DNA of 64,000 nucleotides from Triglochin maritima (Eukaryota > Streptophyta > Magnoliopsida > Alismatales > Juncaginaceae): NCBI GenBank assembly GCA_963682175.1, contig OY821770.1, positions 12,554,501 to 12,618,500 of the forward strand. The letters are read 5' to 3'. Below the pieces are notes generated by a model, which was given only the letters and a program-made list of their open reading frames with translations, was not told the origin of the DNA and made no database searches. The position numbers and the translations under genes are program-made. This document shows positions 1 through 10,975 of the stretch, piece by piece. Position 1 is the stretch's first letter, and each line of letters begins with the position of its first letter.

Positions 1-1493
1 TAAGCCATGTTCTCTTGACATTTTCTCTCACAAACCAATTCCATAATGCATTACATGCATCCACAAAACGTTTGACCAAGTTTAGAGCTAATCCAACCAT
101 TAATCAATTTAATCTCTTAATTATCAAAGGCAGAAAATCGATCGGGCTTCGGTTTACCGAGACTTATTCGGTGAACCGAATATGTCACGTTCGTATTACC
201 GTGCACTAGACGGATGACCGATTCTTAAGGAGAAAAATTCTCCTTAACCGATCGGACGAATTCTCGTCTAAAACCGAGTGTCATTCGGTTAACCGAAAAT
301 ATCGGAACTGGACATTGTTCGGTCGTCCGAACCATAAATGGATTACCGAACTTTTACACGATTTTGCCTTTTCAAATTTTGTATTTATTTCCAACAAAAT
401 TTGAACTTTAGGGGGTTTTAGCAAATTCACAACTTATGCAGTATATTATCCTATGCAATAATAAATTATTGCACCCATAATATATGCATCTCATATGAAT
501 TTATCATGATTCTAATTATGTTATATACAACATAATTGATTTTACTTGTTCACCACATGTGTCATATTTTCTTTAAGAAACCCGACACATCATATGAACC
601 AAAAATCAAGTTTCTTGTTTCCCGGTTTTTGCGGTGTGACCTATAGGAGGATCTAGACTAAGTTGACAGTGATATTAAGAGTTTAATATCACAAGCTATA
701 AACGGTATCTAGCTACACATTATAGCTCCCAATTAGTTAGATGTCTTAATTCCACTCGAACCAAAATCCGATCCATTTAGTGATGGAGTGCATCACATGT
801 GTCCGTCTCTTGCCTCATGATATTAAGAATACACACAAAGTAGTATTGTGTCATCTTTGTATTAGTATTCATTTCTTGATCTCTGTAAGCTAGTTATAAA
901 TATGTGACTTAACTCAAATCACATTGTGCACATTATAACTTTGCTTTATCAAAGGGCCCACTAATATCATCACTCAATTAAGAGGGGCAATGATAATATT
1001 TTGACTAACTATCTTCTCCAACTAATGCCTTTGCACTACACTCATCGATAGCTCAAGACACTAGTCTAATCAAGCAATTCTTAAGTGATCGGATAAAAGT
1101 CTCATATCAAAGGACCAACGACACAGTAAAATATTAATGACACAGAAACACATTCCTATAATATTTTACTTATTAGGTCAATTCGGTATACAAAAGTAGT
1201 ATTTTCCTCTTTTGCGTACCCGTGTTGTCACTCACTTGTAGAGCTACAATGATCTATGACCAACACGGCAATCTTAACTCGGTAATCAATATCCCATGTT
1301 AATTACTATGATTGCGAATATCTTTTGTTTTATGTAAACCAATATCTTTTAGAGCTCTACGGTTAAGGACCAAGAGTATCTTCCTTAATACTTCTAAAAG
1401 ACGAATAACATAAATAAGGAACAAAATGATTTTTTGATTAAATTCATAATAATTGACATTTAAAAGTAAAACTTTTAAAACACGTTCCTTTCA
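1..1493 (-). mobile_element. copia-type LTR, cut by window edge
   Basis: Reads as the reverse complement of the LTR that starts at 58298: the ends (TGAAAGGAACGTG here, TGAAGGGAATGTG there), the paired 'TAGAGCTCTA..GGTTAAGGACCAAGAG' stretch and the U3/R region down to a block near 1-60 all correspond. The TG start of the LTR lies at 1493 (CA on the plus strand). The other end is outside the window, so it cannot be said whether this is a solo LTR or part of an element. A palindromic island with GGTTAACC/GGTCGTCC-type motifs lies at about 130-345, at the same place as the island in the 58298 copy. Confidence 0.85.
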
Positions 1494-3185
1494 GTCTAGT
1501 GGTAAGTAGCTTGGGCAATCGGAACAAATTAAAAGGCACAAAGGGGTTACGTTAAATGGTAATTTGTCCCACGGAAGTCAACGTTAATAGACTCAATGCA
1601 GATTATTATGTGAATTATTATGTGAATTTGTTATGTGAATCATATACTCAACGGTAATTTGTCCCACCAACATCCTTCTCACTAGTTCGTGACACTGGAC
1701 AGATTAAATGCTTACTCAATATGATCGTTCATTAGTTAAGTCATATTTAAGCTCAAGTGTAAAATTTTCAAGTACACACTTATTTGTAAAACATAAAACT
1801 TGAAATAAATTTGTACAATTATAATGTCCAATTTTCATAGATAATATATTTTACATAATCATATCATTTTCTTAAAATTTCCAATAGATTATGGTGACAT
1901 AATGTAGAAATACCAAAATTTTGATTAAAAAATGAATTATTATGTGAATTTCGTTTCCCGTTTGACCACAAAAATCTATATCCTGACATTTTACGAGACG
2001 CTAAGAGAATATCTATGGATGAAAAAGGAACTCGGTAATAACACTTCCTCCTCGATCGTGTATGATAAACTGATAAACACCTCACAAGCAAGTGTATGTT
2101 TGGTCTACTATGTAATCCCCTTTTAGCTTATTAATAAATAAAACGAAATATACATTTTATAAAATAAGTGAGGTGTTATCATGATTTATTATTACGTTAT
2201 GTGGAGCGTAGTTTAGTCATCTCAAATAAAGGTTGTCTTGCAACAATCAGTTGGTATACTGTAAAATTGGGTTCGACTATGGATTGGATTGAGTTAGGAT
2301 TGGGTTCAACAAAACAATTTACAATGATTTTGATAAAAGATTTGCAACAAACAAACGAAGTCTGACGGATGTTATCCATCGTTGTAGGTCTTCGACAACC
2401 TATGGCGACGGATAAATACTTTTGTTGTTTCCTTATTTTTCATAATGTATTGGTTAAATCCTCACCCCTCTTCCTTCTCCTCTTCTTTCACCCACCTCCC
2501 TTCCTCATCTTCACCTTCCTCCTAGCTTCAGCGGCTCCGGTGTCAGCAAGGGGCTCCGACGAAGGTGTGGTCCGCACGTAGGTGAGTTGGGGAAGGCGTA
2601 CCCTTCTCCAGTGATCTCCTTGGAAGGTATGTCACGCACAATTTTGTTTCGGACCCATGAGGTCAGAGGAGAGTTGAGGTGTTTAGGGGAGGGAGTGGCT
2701 GACCAAGCCGACCGCACGCGGGCTGACATCGTGTGTGGCTCGATGGGAGCAACGTCGGTGGCCACCCAATCGCACGCGGGCTGATGTCGCGTGTGGCTAT
2801 GCGGGGCCACACCACCATGCTGGTGGTGGTGGCCGTCGGAGCCGCTGTCGCGGCATCCGAACAACCAAGTTGTTGGGCCGGGGGCCAACAACTATGGTTT
2901 GGGTTTTTTGCAATGAGGTACTTGGATTTTAATTGTATTTGGTTACACAATTTAATCGGGTTAATTGTTGGACAACCCTTGGACTTTGTGATTTGTGAAA
3001 AGAATAAGTAATTCAGATATATTTGGAAAAACTCTAGACTCTGCAGAATTGTAGGAAATAACTTAATATAGGCAAAATTACCATCTTTCCTTGAATTTCC
3101 AGATTTTGTAGTAAACAATACTAATTGGGAAATTTACTGTTTTCCCTTGAACTTATGATGTTATGAGATATGTTTTGTGGTGGTT
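1494..3185. other. no gene seen; short repeats and a GC-rich patch
   Basis: AT-rich intergenic sequence. GGTAATTTGTCCCAC occurs twice (1558-1572 and 1653-1667), with TTATGTGAATT repeats between. From about 2460 a pyrimidine-rich stretch leads into a GC-rich patch (2560-2900) in which CGCACGCGGGCTGA occurs at 2713 and 2771, an imperfect duplication of about 58 bp. It looks like debris of an LTR or a 5' leader, but no family could be named. The open frames here (up to 151 codons) overlap each other on both strands and have no recognisable domain. Confidence 0.5.
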
Positions 3186-3751
3186 GTATGTGTGGGATCA
3201 GTATGGTCGGATTATCTAATCACTTTTAGGGTTAATTAACCTCTACTTGCTCAATCAGAGATGCGCAACAGAAATTAAAACAAACAAGCAAGTAAATGAG
3301 GAAATATGCAAACCACAAAGGAGACAATGGATTTTTATAGAGGTTTAGCACCCACACTTGGGTCCTAGTCCTCTCTTGCAAGCTCCGTTCGAATCACCGA
3401 GCTCCGCTCACGACTTCACTATCCACTCCTCGTTCCGGGCCGGGAGAGAACACATTTACAATCTTCAAGCTCGCGAAAAACCGTCGCCGAGCTTGACTCC
3501 TCCTCTCACAATATGAAAGGATCACTTCATGCTCTCACCGAAGTCTATACTCTTGTCTTGGGCTTTCACGAAGACCATTTCTTCTTTGACAATGAATGAG
3601 TGGAACAACACTCTCTAAACTTGAGCACACTTGAGTAGAATATGATTTAAGACTAAAGTGTGAAAAGTTTTGTGCTTGTGTGTGTTTGGAGCTTTCTAAA
3701 GTTGGAGACAATAGTAGTGCGAGAGATGTCCTAAATAAGGTTGGGAACATC

Positions 3752-3759
3752 TATTTATA
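3752..3759 (-). promoter_or_regulatory. TATA box of the LTR
   Basis: On the minus strand this reads TATAAATA in the context GAGCTTATAAATAG, identical to the context in the LTRs at 17301 and 49027. It lies about 95 bp downstream (minus strand) of the GGTCGACC island and is taken as the core promoter of the LTR. Confidence 0.6.
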
Positions 3760-3854
3760 AGCTCCTAACGTGTTATGGTCGTTAGGATTAAGTGTGGTGA
3801 AGAGTTTTGTAAGAAACACAAAACAGAAAACAACGACACATTTTTCAGTGCAAG

Positions 3855-4290
3855 TTCGGTCGACCGAATCGGGGCTAACGAACGACCGGTAGACAGTTCA
3901 GAACTAGGAACGGTCGACCAAACGGGAAACGGTCGGCCAAAAACAGGCTAAACTTAGTTCATTTAAGTTAACGGTCAAACAAGAAAGTGGAACGGTCGAC
4001 CGGAATTTGGCAGGGAATCTGGGGTTTTATGTTCGGTCGAACAAACGGATTTGAACGGTCGACCGAGAAAAGGCAGGAAATTGGGTTTCTGGAAAACGTC
4101 TTGGAACAGTCGACCGAAGGGAAAAGTATATTGGGATTTGATTGGTTTTATACAAATACGACCGTTGGTATAATACGACAAGTCTAACGGCCAAATGACA
4201 CGTTTAAACGGTTGACCGAGAAGGCCTAAACGGTCGACCGGTCGGGCAGTAAAATCCACTATATGATAAGGGATCAAATAGTCGACCGAA
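3855..4290. repeat. GGTCGACC palindrome island in LTR U3
   Basis: Roughly a dozen copies of CGGTCGACCG or near variants (GGTCGACCA, GGTCGAACA, GGTTGACCG, AGTCGACCG), spaced 20-60 bp with unrelated sequence between. The motif is 8-10 bp and self-complementary, so it has no direction. It is not a classical tandem repeat, since the spacers differ. Most variants differ by CG to TG or CA, as expected from decay of methylated CpG. Confidence 0.8.
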
Positions 4291-4669
4291 AAGGCTTTGA
4301 CAATTAAGGTTTAGTGAATTCCGGTCTAAGTTTGGGTGATTTATTGAAGTCCAAATGTTGTGAAATTTTTTGTGTGACTTCTATAGGGAACCTAGTGTGT
4401 GTTTAAGTCGTTTTTAACTCTTGTATGCTCAAGTACACATAGTTCATAAGACTCAAAATAAATCAAGATTACATATCTTCAAATGGACTTTATTACATGT
4501 CTTGACTTGATTTCCTTTCTTCCTTGAGTCTTGATCACCTGTAGAAGTTAGCACATACAATATATATGTTATGCATAATGTGTGCTACTCTACATTGATT
4601 GTAATTAGGATTAGGTTGATTAAATCATCAAAACATATATTATGGTAAAAAAACCAGCAGTATGTCCCA

Positions 4670-5400
4670 TAATTTTGGGTACATTACGTTTACTCCCTCG
4701 CTTTATGTGATATGTGAGAGGTTCGTGGAACAGGTTGTCCACCCATGTCGTGACGAGTGGTCATTGGAGCTGGGCTGGTGGGCTTGGGCGTGTGATGATG
4801 GTGGGATGACGTGTGAGGCGTGTATGACTAGTTGCTAGGGGTTTTCCCTGTATTATGGCGGTTCGGGAGGGTCCACTCACGTTGTGATGAGTGGCCGTTA
4901 GGGAGCATTGCTTACGGACTGAGGCGTCTGGTCGGCTCCCGAAGCCGAATGCGTAACTTGTCAACCCACCCGCGTTGTGACAAGTGGCCGTTAGGGAGCA
5001 TTGCTCATGGGCTCGGGCGCGTGGTTGGAGTAAAGCATTGCCTTGTAGATCGGATGTACGGTCTTGTCGAAGGTGCATGCTCGGCTTGATTGGGACGCCT
5101 GGTCGCCTTGGGACGTGTAGCAGTTCTGCTATGAGAGCGGGTTGAGCGTTGTCTTGTGGATTAGATGTGCAGTTTGGTTGAGGTGCACACTCGGCTTTGC
5201 CGGGAGCGTGGTTGCATTGGGATGCTAGACCAGTGTGAGCCGTATGGTCGACGTGATCTAGTATAGTGTCGAGTTGGGTGGTGTACGAAGTCTTGATTTG
5301 AGGCTTAAGCGTGGCATGTGTGTGCATGTGGGATGCGGTAGGCAGCTGGATGCGACTTGGGCTTGAGACGCGTGGACTAGATCAGTTGTGCTCGGTTGTC
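4670..5400. repeat. GC-rich imperfect tandem repeats
   Basis: A block of about 95 bp containing GGCCGTTAGGGAGCATTG recurs at 4893 and 4986, preceded each time by CCAC/CCCGCGTTGTGA(T/C)(G/A)AGTGG. A third, weaker copy starts at 4739 (GTCGTGACGAGTGG). Further G/T-rich sequence follows to about 5400. The 188-codon minus frame across this block is repetitive and low-complexity, without a domain. Probably LTR or satellite debris. Confidence 0.55.
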
Positions 5401-6408
5401 ATGTACTGTACTTTTTCCTCTTAGTAGTCACGTAGTAGAACAACAAAGTTTCTTTTATTTCCCCACTGCATTGTTACAATATTAGTGGCAAAGTTTTTTT
5501 AATTGGTTGTTACTAACAACTTTATATCAATGGCGAACAGAGTAGACATGTCAGTTTATGGGGTTTTCTATTTTAAGATTTAAATTACCATTCATTTATA
5601 GTTTTCACACCCAAGCAAAGTATATAATAGTCTACTAAAAATGAGGAGGTTTGTTTGCTTCAGAATCTCGTTTGGTCCTTCCTTTAACCTTTGCTACACA
5701 CATACGAAAGAACAATTTAATCTCACAAGAGATCTCGGAGCAATAAATGCACATGAGAAGTTGATTTAGTGGCACATATTTGACTAAACATAGATCGATC
5801 ATTTTAAAATTAAATTATGAAATGGGAAGCACATGGCCAATTGACGCCCAGATCCTAAGTATATCTCTGGATATCAGGAAGCAATTTCTTCTTCAAACAA
5901 TGAGAACCATAATAATCTTCAGTTCTGTCCGAAATCTTATCTTACTACTATGCCCCGAAGAAAAGCATGCTATTATTTGTAATTTCAAGCTTACATCTAT
6001 ATAACTCAGCATTTGGTTTTGATCTTGTGTGCATATATATGGTTTGTCATGTCAAATACTTTCTGTTGTTGTAATTTGTAAACAACAATACTCTCAAATT
6101 AATATTGACTTAATCAAGATTGGTGAAATTAATATTGATATTGGATAGTTTGTTGCTGATTGTTAGAAATTAAGACGGACCAATATCAAGTTTGGTGTAG
6201 CTGATGCATCAAACAGGTAAATTTTGTGCCCCATACAAATTGGTAGTACAGTATTACACATACGAAAGAGATAATAGCTAAGGCACCACTAGATATTTAA
6301 ATATATTCCCCACGCAAAACTATGGGAAGTATCTGTCACGACAAGAAGGTTTAATAACTGCTTCGTGTCGGTAAGAAGGTTTAATAACTGCTTCGTGTCG
6401 GTAAGAAG
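5401..6408. other. no gene seen; 30-bp tandem duplication at the end
   Basis: AT-rich intergenic sequence with no domain-bearing frame. At about 6344-6408 a 30-bp unit containing GGTTTAATAACTGCTTCG is present twice in direct tandem, immediately before the MITE at 6409. Confidence 0.55.
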
Positions 6409-6678
6409 TAGGATTGTCAATTTTGACTAGGTCGACTCGAAAAATGTTCGATTCTAATTTAACTTGAAACTAAAGAATCTTGATGAAAAATAAAAAAAAT
6501 CTTCAAATTTAATTCGGTAAACGAGCCGCTCGAACTCCAAAAAAAATTGATGCTCGACTCGACAGTTTGTTCGAAATTTTTATTGTTTTATTTATATTTA
6601 TTTTTTTGTATTTGGTGATAACATAAGATAATACTTATTACTCGAAACTCCGCTCGACTCGGCTCGTTTACGCTCCTA
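6409..6678. mobile_element. hAT-type MITE
   Basis: Begins TAGGATTGTCAA and ends TTTACGCTCCTA, an imperfect terminal inverted repeat typical of hAT-derived MITEs. The flanks GTAAGAAG (6401-6408) and TTCAGAAG (6679-6686) agree at 6 of 8 positions, fitting an old 8-bp target duplication. The inside holds GCTCGACTCG-type repeats in both orientations and no coding region. Confidence 0.6.
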
Positions 6679-7859
6679 TTCAGAAGTCATAACAAGAGAA
6701 CAAGATACGAACAAAGTAGCTAAGTACTTCTTTAAAGATAACAGTCAAATCATTTTATATATTGAAAAAGACAGAACTTCGATTTTAACCTTTTCGATAT
6801 AAAAAATATTGTATTTCAGAAGAAAGGAGACATAATAAGTAGGTAGCCGCTAAGAACAAAACCATCCAAGAGTTTAATCCAAAGACCCTTAGCAATGCTC
6901 TTCGATTTGGAGTACATCTTAATTATACCTCAATTATATTTTCTGCGTACAAAAAGAAAAGTCTGCGACCATAGTTACGAATATCCCAAAACGAATCTCA
7001 AATATTATGTCACTCCACAAAATGCACATAAAGTACCAGTAAAATACCCAGAGGTGTTCAATTATACTTCAATTTTTTCCTAAAAATATATACCTATAAT
7101 TTGATTCTGTTACGTTAAAATGTCCCTTCAAATTATGTAATATTGTATATATGACCTTCAATTTTGTCATATTAACATTGTAATCTATAATGGAATTATG
7201 TTATATTCAACCTTCAATTGAATACATCCCCAATTATGTATGCATATATTTTCAGTTAAAGTATGACACATCGTAAACTAGAAATCTTCAACGTTGACGA
7301 ACAGTCTATTTGAAAATCAATTCAAATTAGTGATAATATAAGTGAAATAATTCAATTTCAAGGGCATTAAGTTAAAATTGCATACTTCAAAGTTCAAACT
7401 AATAAAACCACATGAAACATGGAATTAATAGGTTTAAACAACACCTTGTACCTCCAAATTGCAACACCCCTTGGACGCCGTTGACTCCTTGTAGTGAAAC
7501 AGCCCAAACACTCCACTTAACTTCTCTAATTGAACACTAGAATTCGACGGATTGAGGAGAATTTTTTGTTACCAATAAAAATGTTTAAGATAATCTCTTA
7601 ATAAAATGTATTTAACCTAAATATATAATAGGATATCATTACCACATAATCATTTTTTTGAATCAAATTAATTAAACAAGAACGTACTATTTATACGAAT
7701 CTACTTAATTCTTTCTTCCCTAAACTACTACTCCCAATAATTTAGGATATGGAACAAGATGATCCACACATATATATTCCAAAAAAAGAAAGAGAACCTA
7801 GAGTTGATCTTAATTAGAAGCATACCTCCATAGCTGATATCTTAATTAACTAACTACCA
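6679..7859. other. no gene seen
   Basis: Very AT-rich sequence between the MITE and the glycosyltransferase gene. The last 100-200 bp before 7860 may hold the 3' untranslated region and polyadenylation signals of the minus-strand gene; AT-rich stretches are present, but none stands out. Confidence 0.4.
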
Positions 7860-9071
7860 TCAACGTACCGAAGAATTGCAAAACAAACAGGTCTCCATCA
7901 AAATCCTCCCAATCACACTCCCCTCCTCAACCTCAACCTTCCTACTCTGCCTATTCCAAAGGTGCACTGCGTAGCTCTCCTCCCTCAGCCTCCTAGTCTT
8001 CAATCCGATCCACCGGGAGTGTGGTCCGTCTTTCGGTCCCCTAAACAACCCTTCTATCCTATTCCACCCGACCGGATAAAACGCCTCGGGAGGTAATATC
8101 GTAAAGTTAATTAACCCTGGATCCCGCCCGAGCCGGCTCACCACCCTAGAAACCAAGTACGGCCCGTTGTGCCCCCACTTGTTCCCGTCGAACGTTCGTG
8201 CGAACTCGTCCATGAAGTTGAATAAGAGGGGGTGGTGCCGGTCGAACACCATGACCGCGTTGTTCAGACGTGTCCAAAGCAACGTGTAGGGGTCGACCGC
8301 CTGCGCTCCGATCGCGTTACGAAGGTTGTCGAAGCTCTTGAGGATAATCACGTCGGTGTCGACGTAGACACCGCCGAAGTTGTAGAGGACGGCGAGGCGG
8401 AGGAGGTTGGAGAGGTTCTGGCCTAGAGAGACGTCACCGGGGCTGACCTCCCCACGACAAAGTCGGTCGAACCATGCTCCGGCCGGGGTGTTGTTGAAGA
8501 GAAATGTGTAGTCGGGAGTGACGGCAGTGACTTGGAAGGCTTCAAAGGGTTTGAGTAGACGCGTCCCGGCCGGAGTGTCCATCGCGGCGGAGACAATCAA
8601 AAGACAAGCTTTGGGATGAAACCGGAACAAAGACTCGATGGAATACAACTCCCTCCGCGTAAACGAGTCCAAATTCGAGATCCAAGTCATGAAAAACCGC
8701 GTTTGGCAGCGCAGGTCGGAGAAGAAACGATTTGTCCTCTCGGAGAATTGGCGGGACCGGAGGGTCGGGTGGAGGGTCTTGAGCATAGCCTTGATTCTCT
8801 TGTTGAGTCTTGGTTTAGGATGGGAAATATTGTTGTTGTTTGATGGTTGGGGAGTTGGGAAGGAGAATTGTTGTATTTCATGGTTGAGGGAGAGGATCAG
8901 TTGGGGTGTGGGGATGGGAATTATGGGGTCCTTAATGGGGTGGGAGGTGAAGCCGACAAAGCCGTTGCAGGCGAGGAGGAGGAGGAAGAGGAAGAAGAGG
9001 ATGATGATCAGTGGGAGGACTCGTTTTGGTTGGGGTGGCTTCTGAAGTGCTCTTGTTAGGACCAACTTCAT
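7860..9071 (-). CDS. A4GALT-like alpha-1,4-glycosyltransferase family protein
   Basis: Intact 403-residue single-exon gene. The N-terminus is basic (residues 1-20) and is followed by one strong membrane segment (about 19-40), giving a type II Golgi protein. A low-complexity stem follows (about 45-90). The catalytic part has the sugar-binding Gly_transf_sug region (about 140-245) with the DXD metal-binding motif YVDTDVI (D238-T-D240), then the Gb3-synthase-like C-terminal region (about 265-390) with WGHNGPYLV near 299 and AVHLWN near 368. Family members transfer a sugar from a nucleotide-sugar donor to a glycan or lipid. The plant proteins of this group are mostly uncharacterised, so donor and acceptor are unknown. 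The start at 9071 is chosen because it gives the basic residues and anchor. Base composition is much more GC-rich than the surroundings, as expected for a real gene. No frameshift or missing motif. Confidence 0.93.
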   Translation of the reverse strand: MKLVLTRALQKPPQPKRVLPLIIILFFLFLLLLACNGFVGFTSHPIKDPIIPIPTPQLILSLNHEIQQFSFPTPQPSNNNNISHPKPRLNKRIKAMLKTLHPTLRSRQFSERTNRFFSDLRCQTRFFMTWISNLDSFTRRELYSIESLFRFHPKACLLIVSAAMDTPAGTRLLKPFEAFQVTAVTPDYTFLFNNTPAGAWFDRLCRGEVSPGDVSLGQNLSNLLRLAVLYNFGGVYVDTDVIILKSFDNLRNAIGAQAVDPYTLLWTRLNNAVMVFDRHHPLLFNFMDEFARTFDGNKWGHNGPYLVSRVVSRLGRDPGLINFTILPPEAFYPVGWNRIEGLFRGPKDGPHSRWIGLKTRRLREESYAVHLWNRQSRKVEVEEGSVIGRILMETCLFCNSSVR

Positions 9072-9111
9072 GGTTGGTTTTGGTGGTTAATTAATTGGTT
9101 TTGCTTAATTC

Positions 9112-9122
9112 ATATTATATAT
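9112..9122 (-). promoter_or_regulatory. possible TATA box of the glycosyltransferase gene
   Basis: On the minus strand the sequence reads ATATATAATATG about 40-50 bp before the start codon at 9071. This would give a very short 5' leader. The AT-richness of the region makes a chance match possible. Confidence 0.3.
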
Positions 9123-10280
9123 GCTTTGGTTTGGTTGCAGAGACTATTGTAATGGTGAGAAGAAAGAGAGATTGGAAGAGTTTTCTCTAAGTTGAGACTT
9201 GAGAGTTGTGTTGTGTGAGATGGAACATAATACCGTGGAATTGGGACTTTTTTGTTTTTTGTTTTGATTTTAAACGGTTAGTAGGCGGTTATGTTTACTT
9301 GGACTGTAGTTTTCCTAAAGTTGCACGCACTTTGCCGTTATTATGGCTTTGGATTTCTTTGGTTCTTAATTCTTCTGGTTCATAAAAAGTGAGTTGACTT
9401 TGGGGGTTTAGGCTTCAGACGGAGCTGAACAATAATTATAATATTTCTGAGCCTTTATAAAAAATAAATTTCTGTACATGATGTACATGATTCTTTTGTG
9501 CCTTGTTGTGATTATTTACCTGTAAAATAGATTAGTTTTCATGTATTATTGTAATATTAAGTTTAAGAAGACTACTAAATATTGGTAGAATTGCAGTGTC
9601 TAAGTGCAATTACATGATACCTAAAATGTCACCAATTATTGAAGATAAATAGTAATATTTGAATTATTTATAGAGTATCTGAAAAATTGTTTTGTTGTTC
9701 TTTAAGATTTGTATATATCAACTGCCTGTGTAGTAGTGTGATATTATCAGTAACACTATTACATGGTTGGTCTCACAGGAAAGTATGTTGTATGTACATA
9801 ATTGTTGAAGAAAAGAAAGTAAACATCAACATCTGCAAAGTTATATACGACAACCCAAACATTAATATGCATGACAAGCAATTAAATCGATCATAGTAAA
9901 TGATCTTTGATGCCGAGACATTTTCTTAATTTGCATGGCTGGAAGAGGTAATTCCAAGCTTCAATTATCAGACATATATATGCATGGATTCCATTTTACC
10001 AAAAGAAGTCAAAATCCAGAATAATGCGGAGAGTGGAATAAGTAGGAAGTGTAGTACACACCACATCATCATACCATTAATTAACTCCAGTGGAAATTGT
10101 AGCAGAAGAGTGAAAGTTTTAAGCGACGAAAACTGACGTGGAACACTCATGTGTTTGTCTCCGGAGAATACAGTGCAGAACACCCATAGACGTCGATTAT
10201 TTATACAGCCACGAGACATATAGACATGCCAACCGACGTTTATATCTTGATGGAACATATATTTAGCGAATTTATATTTT
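9123..10280. other. no gene seen; upstream region of the glycosyltransferase
   Basis: AT-rich sequence likely to contain the promoter region of the minus-strand gene at 7860-9071. A 132-codon minus frame at 9968-10366 has no recognisable domain and overlaps the CACTA protease remnant on the other strand, so it is not called. Confidence 0.4.
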
Positions 10281-10284
10281 TGTA

Positions 10285-10520
10285 GTACCGCAAGTAGATT
10301 GGAAACACGGAATGTGGTTACTACGTGATGAGATACATGAACGAAATCCTCGAAATTGCACCTCAAAACGTATCACTAATCGAGGTAATATAAATCATTT
10401 TTCAGTTGTATAGTTATAGGTTCATTATTTAGATTTAATATTTTCAACTTGTATTTTTATAGGTCTTCCAAAAGAATAGTGATTCCTACTCGCAACAGGA
10501 GTTCAATGATACTCGTGACT
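10285..10520 (+). pseudogene. Ulp1-like cysteine protease end from a CACTA-type element
   Basis: Around 10305-10379 the plus strand encodes TECGYYVMRYMNEI and then a short helix-rich stretch ending VSLIE. This is the typical sequence around the catalytic cysteine of Ulp1/C48 proteases carried by plant CACTA and some Mutator elements. A GT at about 10384 and an AG just before 10463 bound a likely intron, after which VFQKNSDSYSQQEF matches the usual 'SYTQSEL..VR.EW' tail, ending in a stop. The sequence just before the cysteine (VPQVDW) is in another frame, so at least one frameshift is present, and the rest of the domain is missing. The CACTA-like subterminal repeats 300 bp downstream support the assignment. 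Confidence 0.6.
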
Positions 10521-10760
10521 GATGGACTCGCTCTTTTATCAGAAACATGTTCATATCACTAACATTTTTTTGTAATTTATTTAACAAGTTTACTTGTATT
10601 ACAAACATACAATGTTATGCCTTAATATAATCGCCTCATTTTTGGAATGAATATCAAGTGTGTTGAATGATTGTGTTTGTGTATGTGTGCTTGTATGTAT
10701 TTGTGTTTGTGAATGAATTTGGTGCATGATGAATGTTTTTCTTGTGTAGGTTGAATGTGT

Positions 10761-10975
10761 CCACTATGCAGGTATCTATGATTGCTTTTTTTGACCAAGT
10801 AAGAGAAAATACGTTATTTTATCAAAAAAGACATAGACGTCGGCCGTTAAGAGACCGACGTCTATTATTTAGGTAAGACATAGACGTCGGTACCTAATTC
10901 ATTGACATAGACGTCGGTCTCTTAACGGCCAACGTCTATTATTCACCGGGAAAGATGTCGGTAATAGACAAAAGA
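10761..10975 (+). mobile_element. CACTA remnant: subterminal GACGTCGG repeats
   Basis: ATAGACGTCGG and its complement occur six times in 10829-10945. The stretch 10831-10868 is nearly the inverted copy of 10902-10941 (GACGTCGGCCGTTAAGAGACC against GGTCTCTTAACGGCC), so the single strand could fold. The same repeat forms the subterminal regions of the complete CACTA element at 43818-48020. A weak CACTATGCAG at 10762 could be the remains of a terminus. The other end was not found. Confidence 0.6.

Larger units (their letters stand above)
3191..4659 (-). mobile_element. solo LTR, copia (Tork-like)
   Basis: Starts TGTGGGATC and ends CCAGCA on the plus strand and is flanked by a perfect 5-bp duplication GTATG (3186-3190 and 4660-4664), which is the signature of one integrated LTR. 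No primer site or coding region lies inside. The minus-strand end (TGCTGGTTTTTTTACC, then TTGATGATTTAATC) resembles the starts of the LTRs at 17301, 36259 and 50456. A TATA box on the minus strand is at 3752-3759, and a GGTCGACC island is at 3855-4290. The 'CCTAGTCCTCTCTTGCAAGCTCCG' type of block near 3365 also occurs in the LTR at 34558. Orientation is inferred from these sister copies. Confidence 0.85.

Noticed and set aside
3855..4290. W-box (TTGACC) clusters for WRKY factors
   Set aside because: GGTTGACC variants resemble W-boxes, but they are a minority and are explained by CpG decay of GGTCGACC; kept only as a possibility.
4761..5327. 188-codon minus-strand frame
   Set aside because: Falls on imperfect tandem repeats, low-complexity His/Thr/Pro composition, no domain.
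8232..9059. Plus-strand frames of up to 135 codons
   Set aside because: Antisense shadows of the glycosyltransferase gene.
9968..10366. 132-codon minus-strand frame
   Set aside because: No domain, overlaps the Ulp1-like remnant on the opposite strand.
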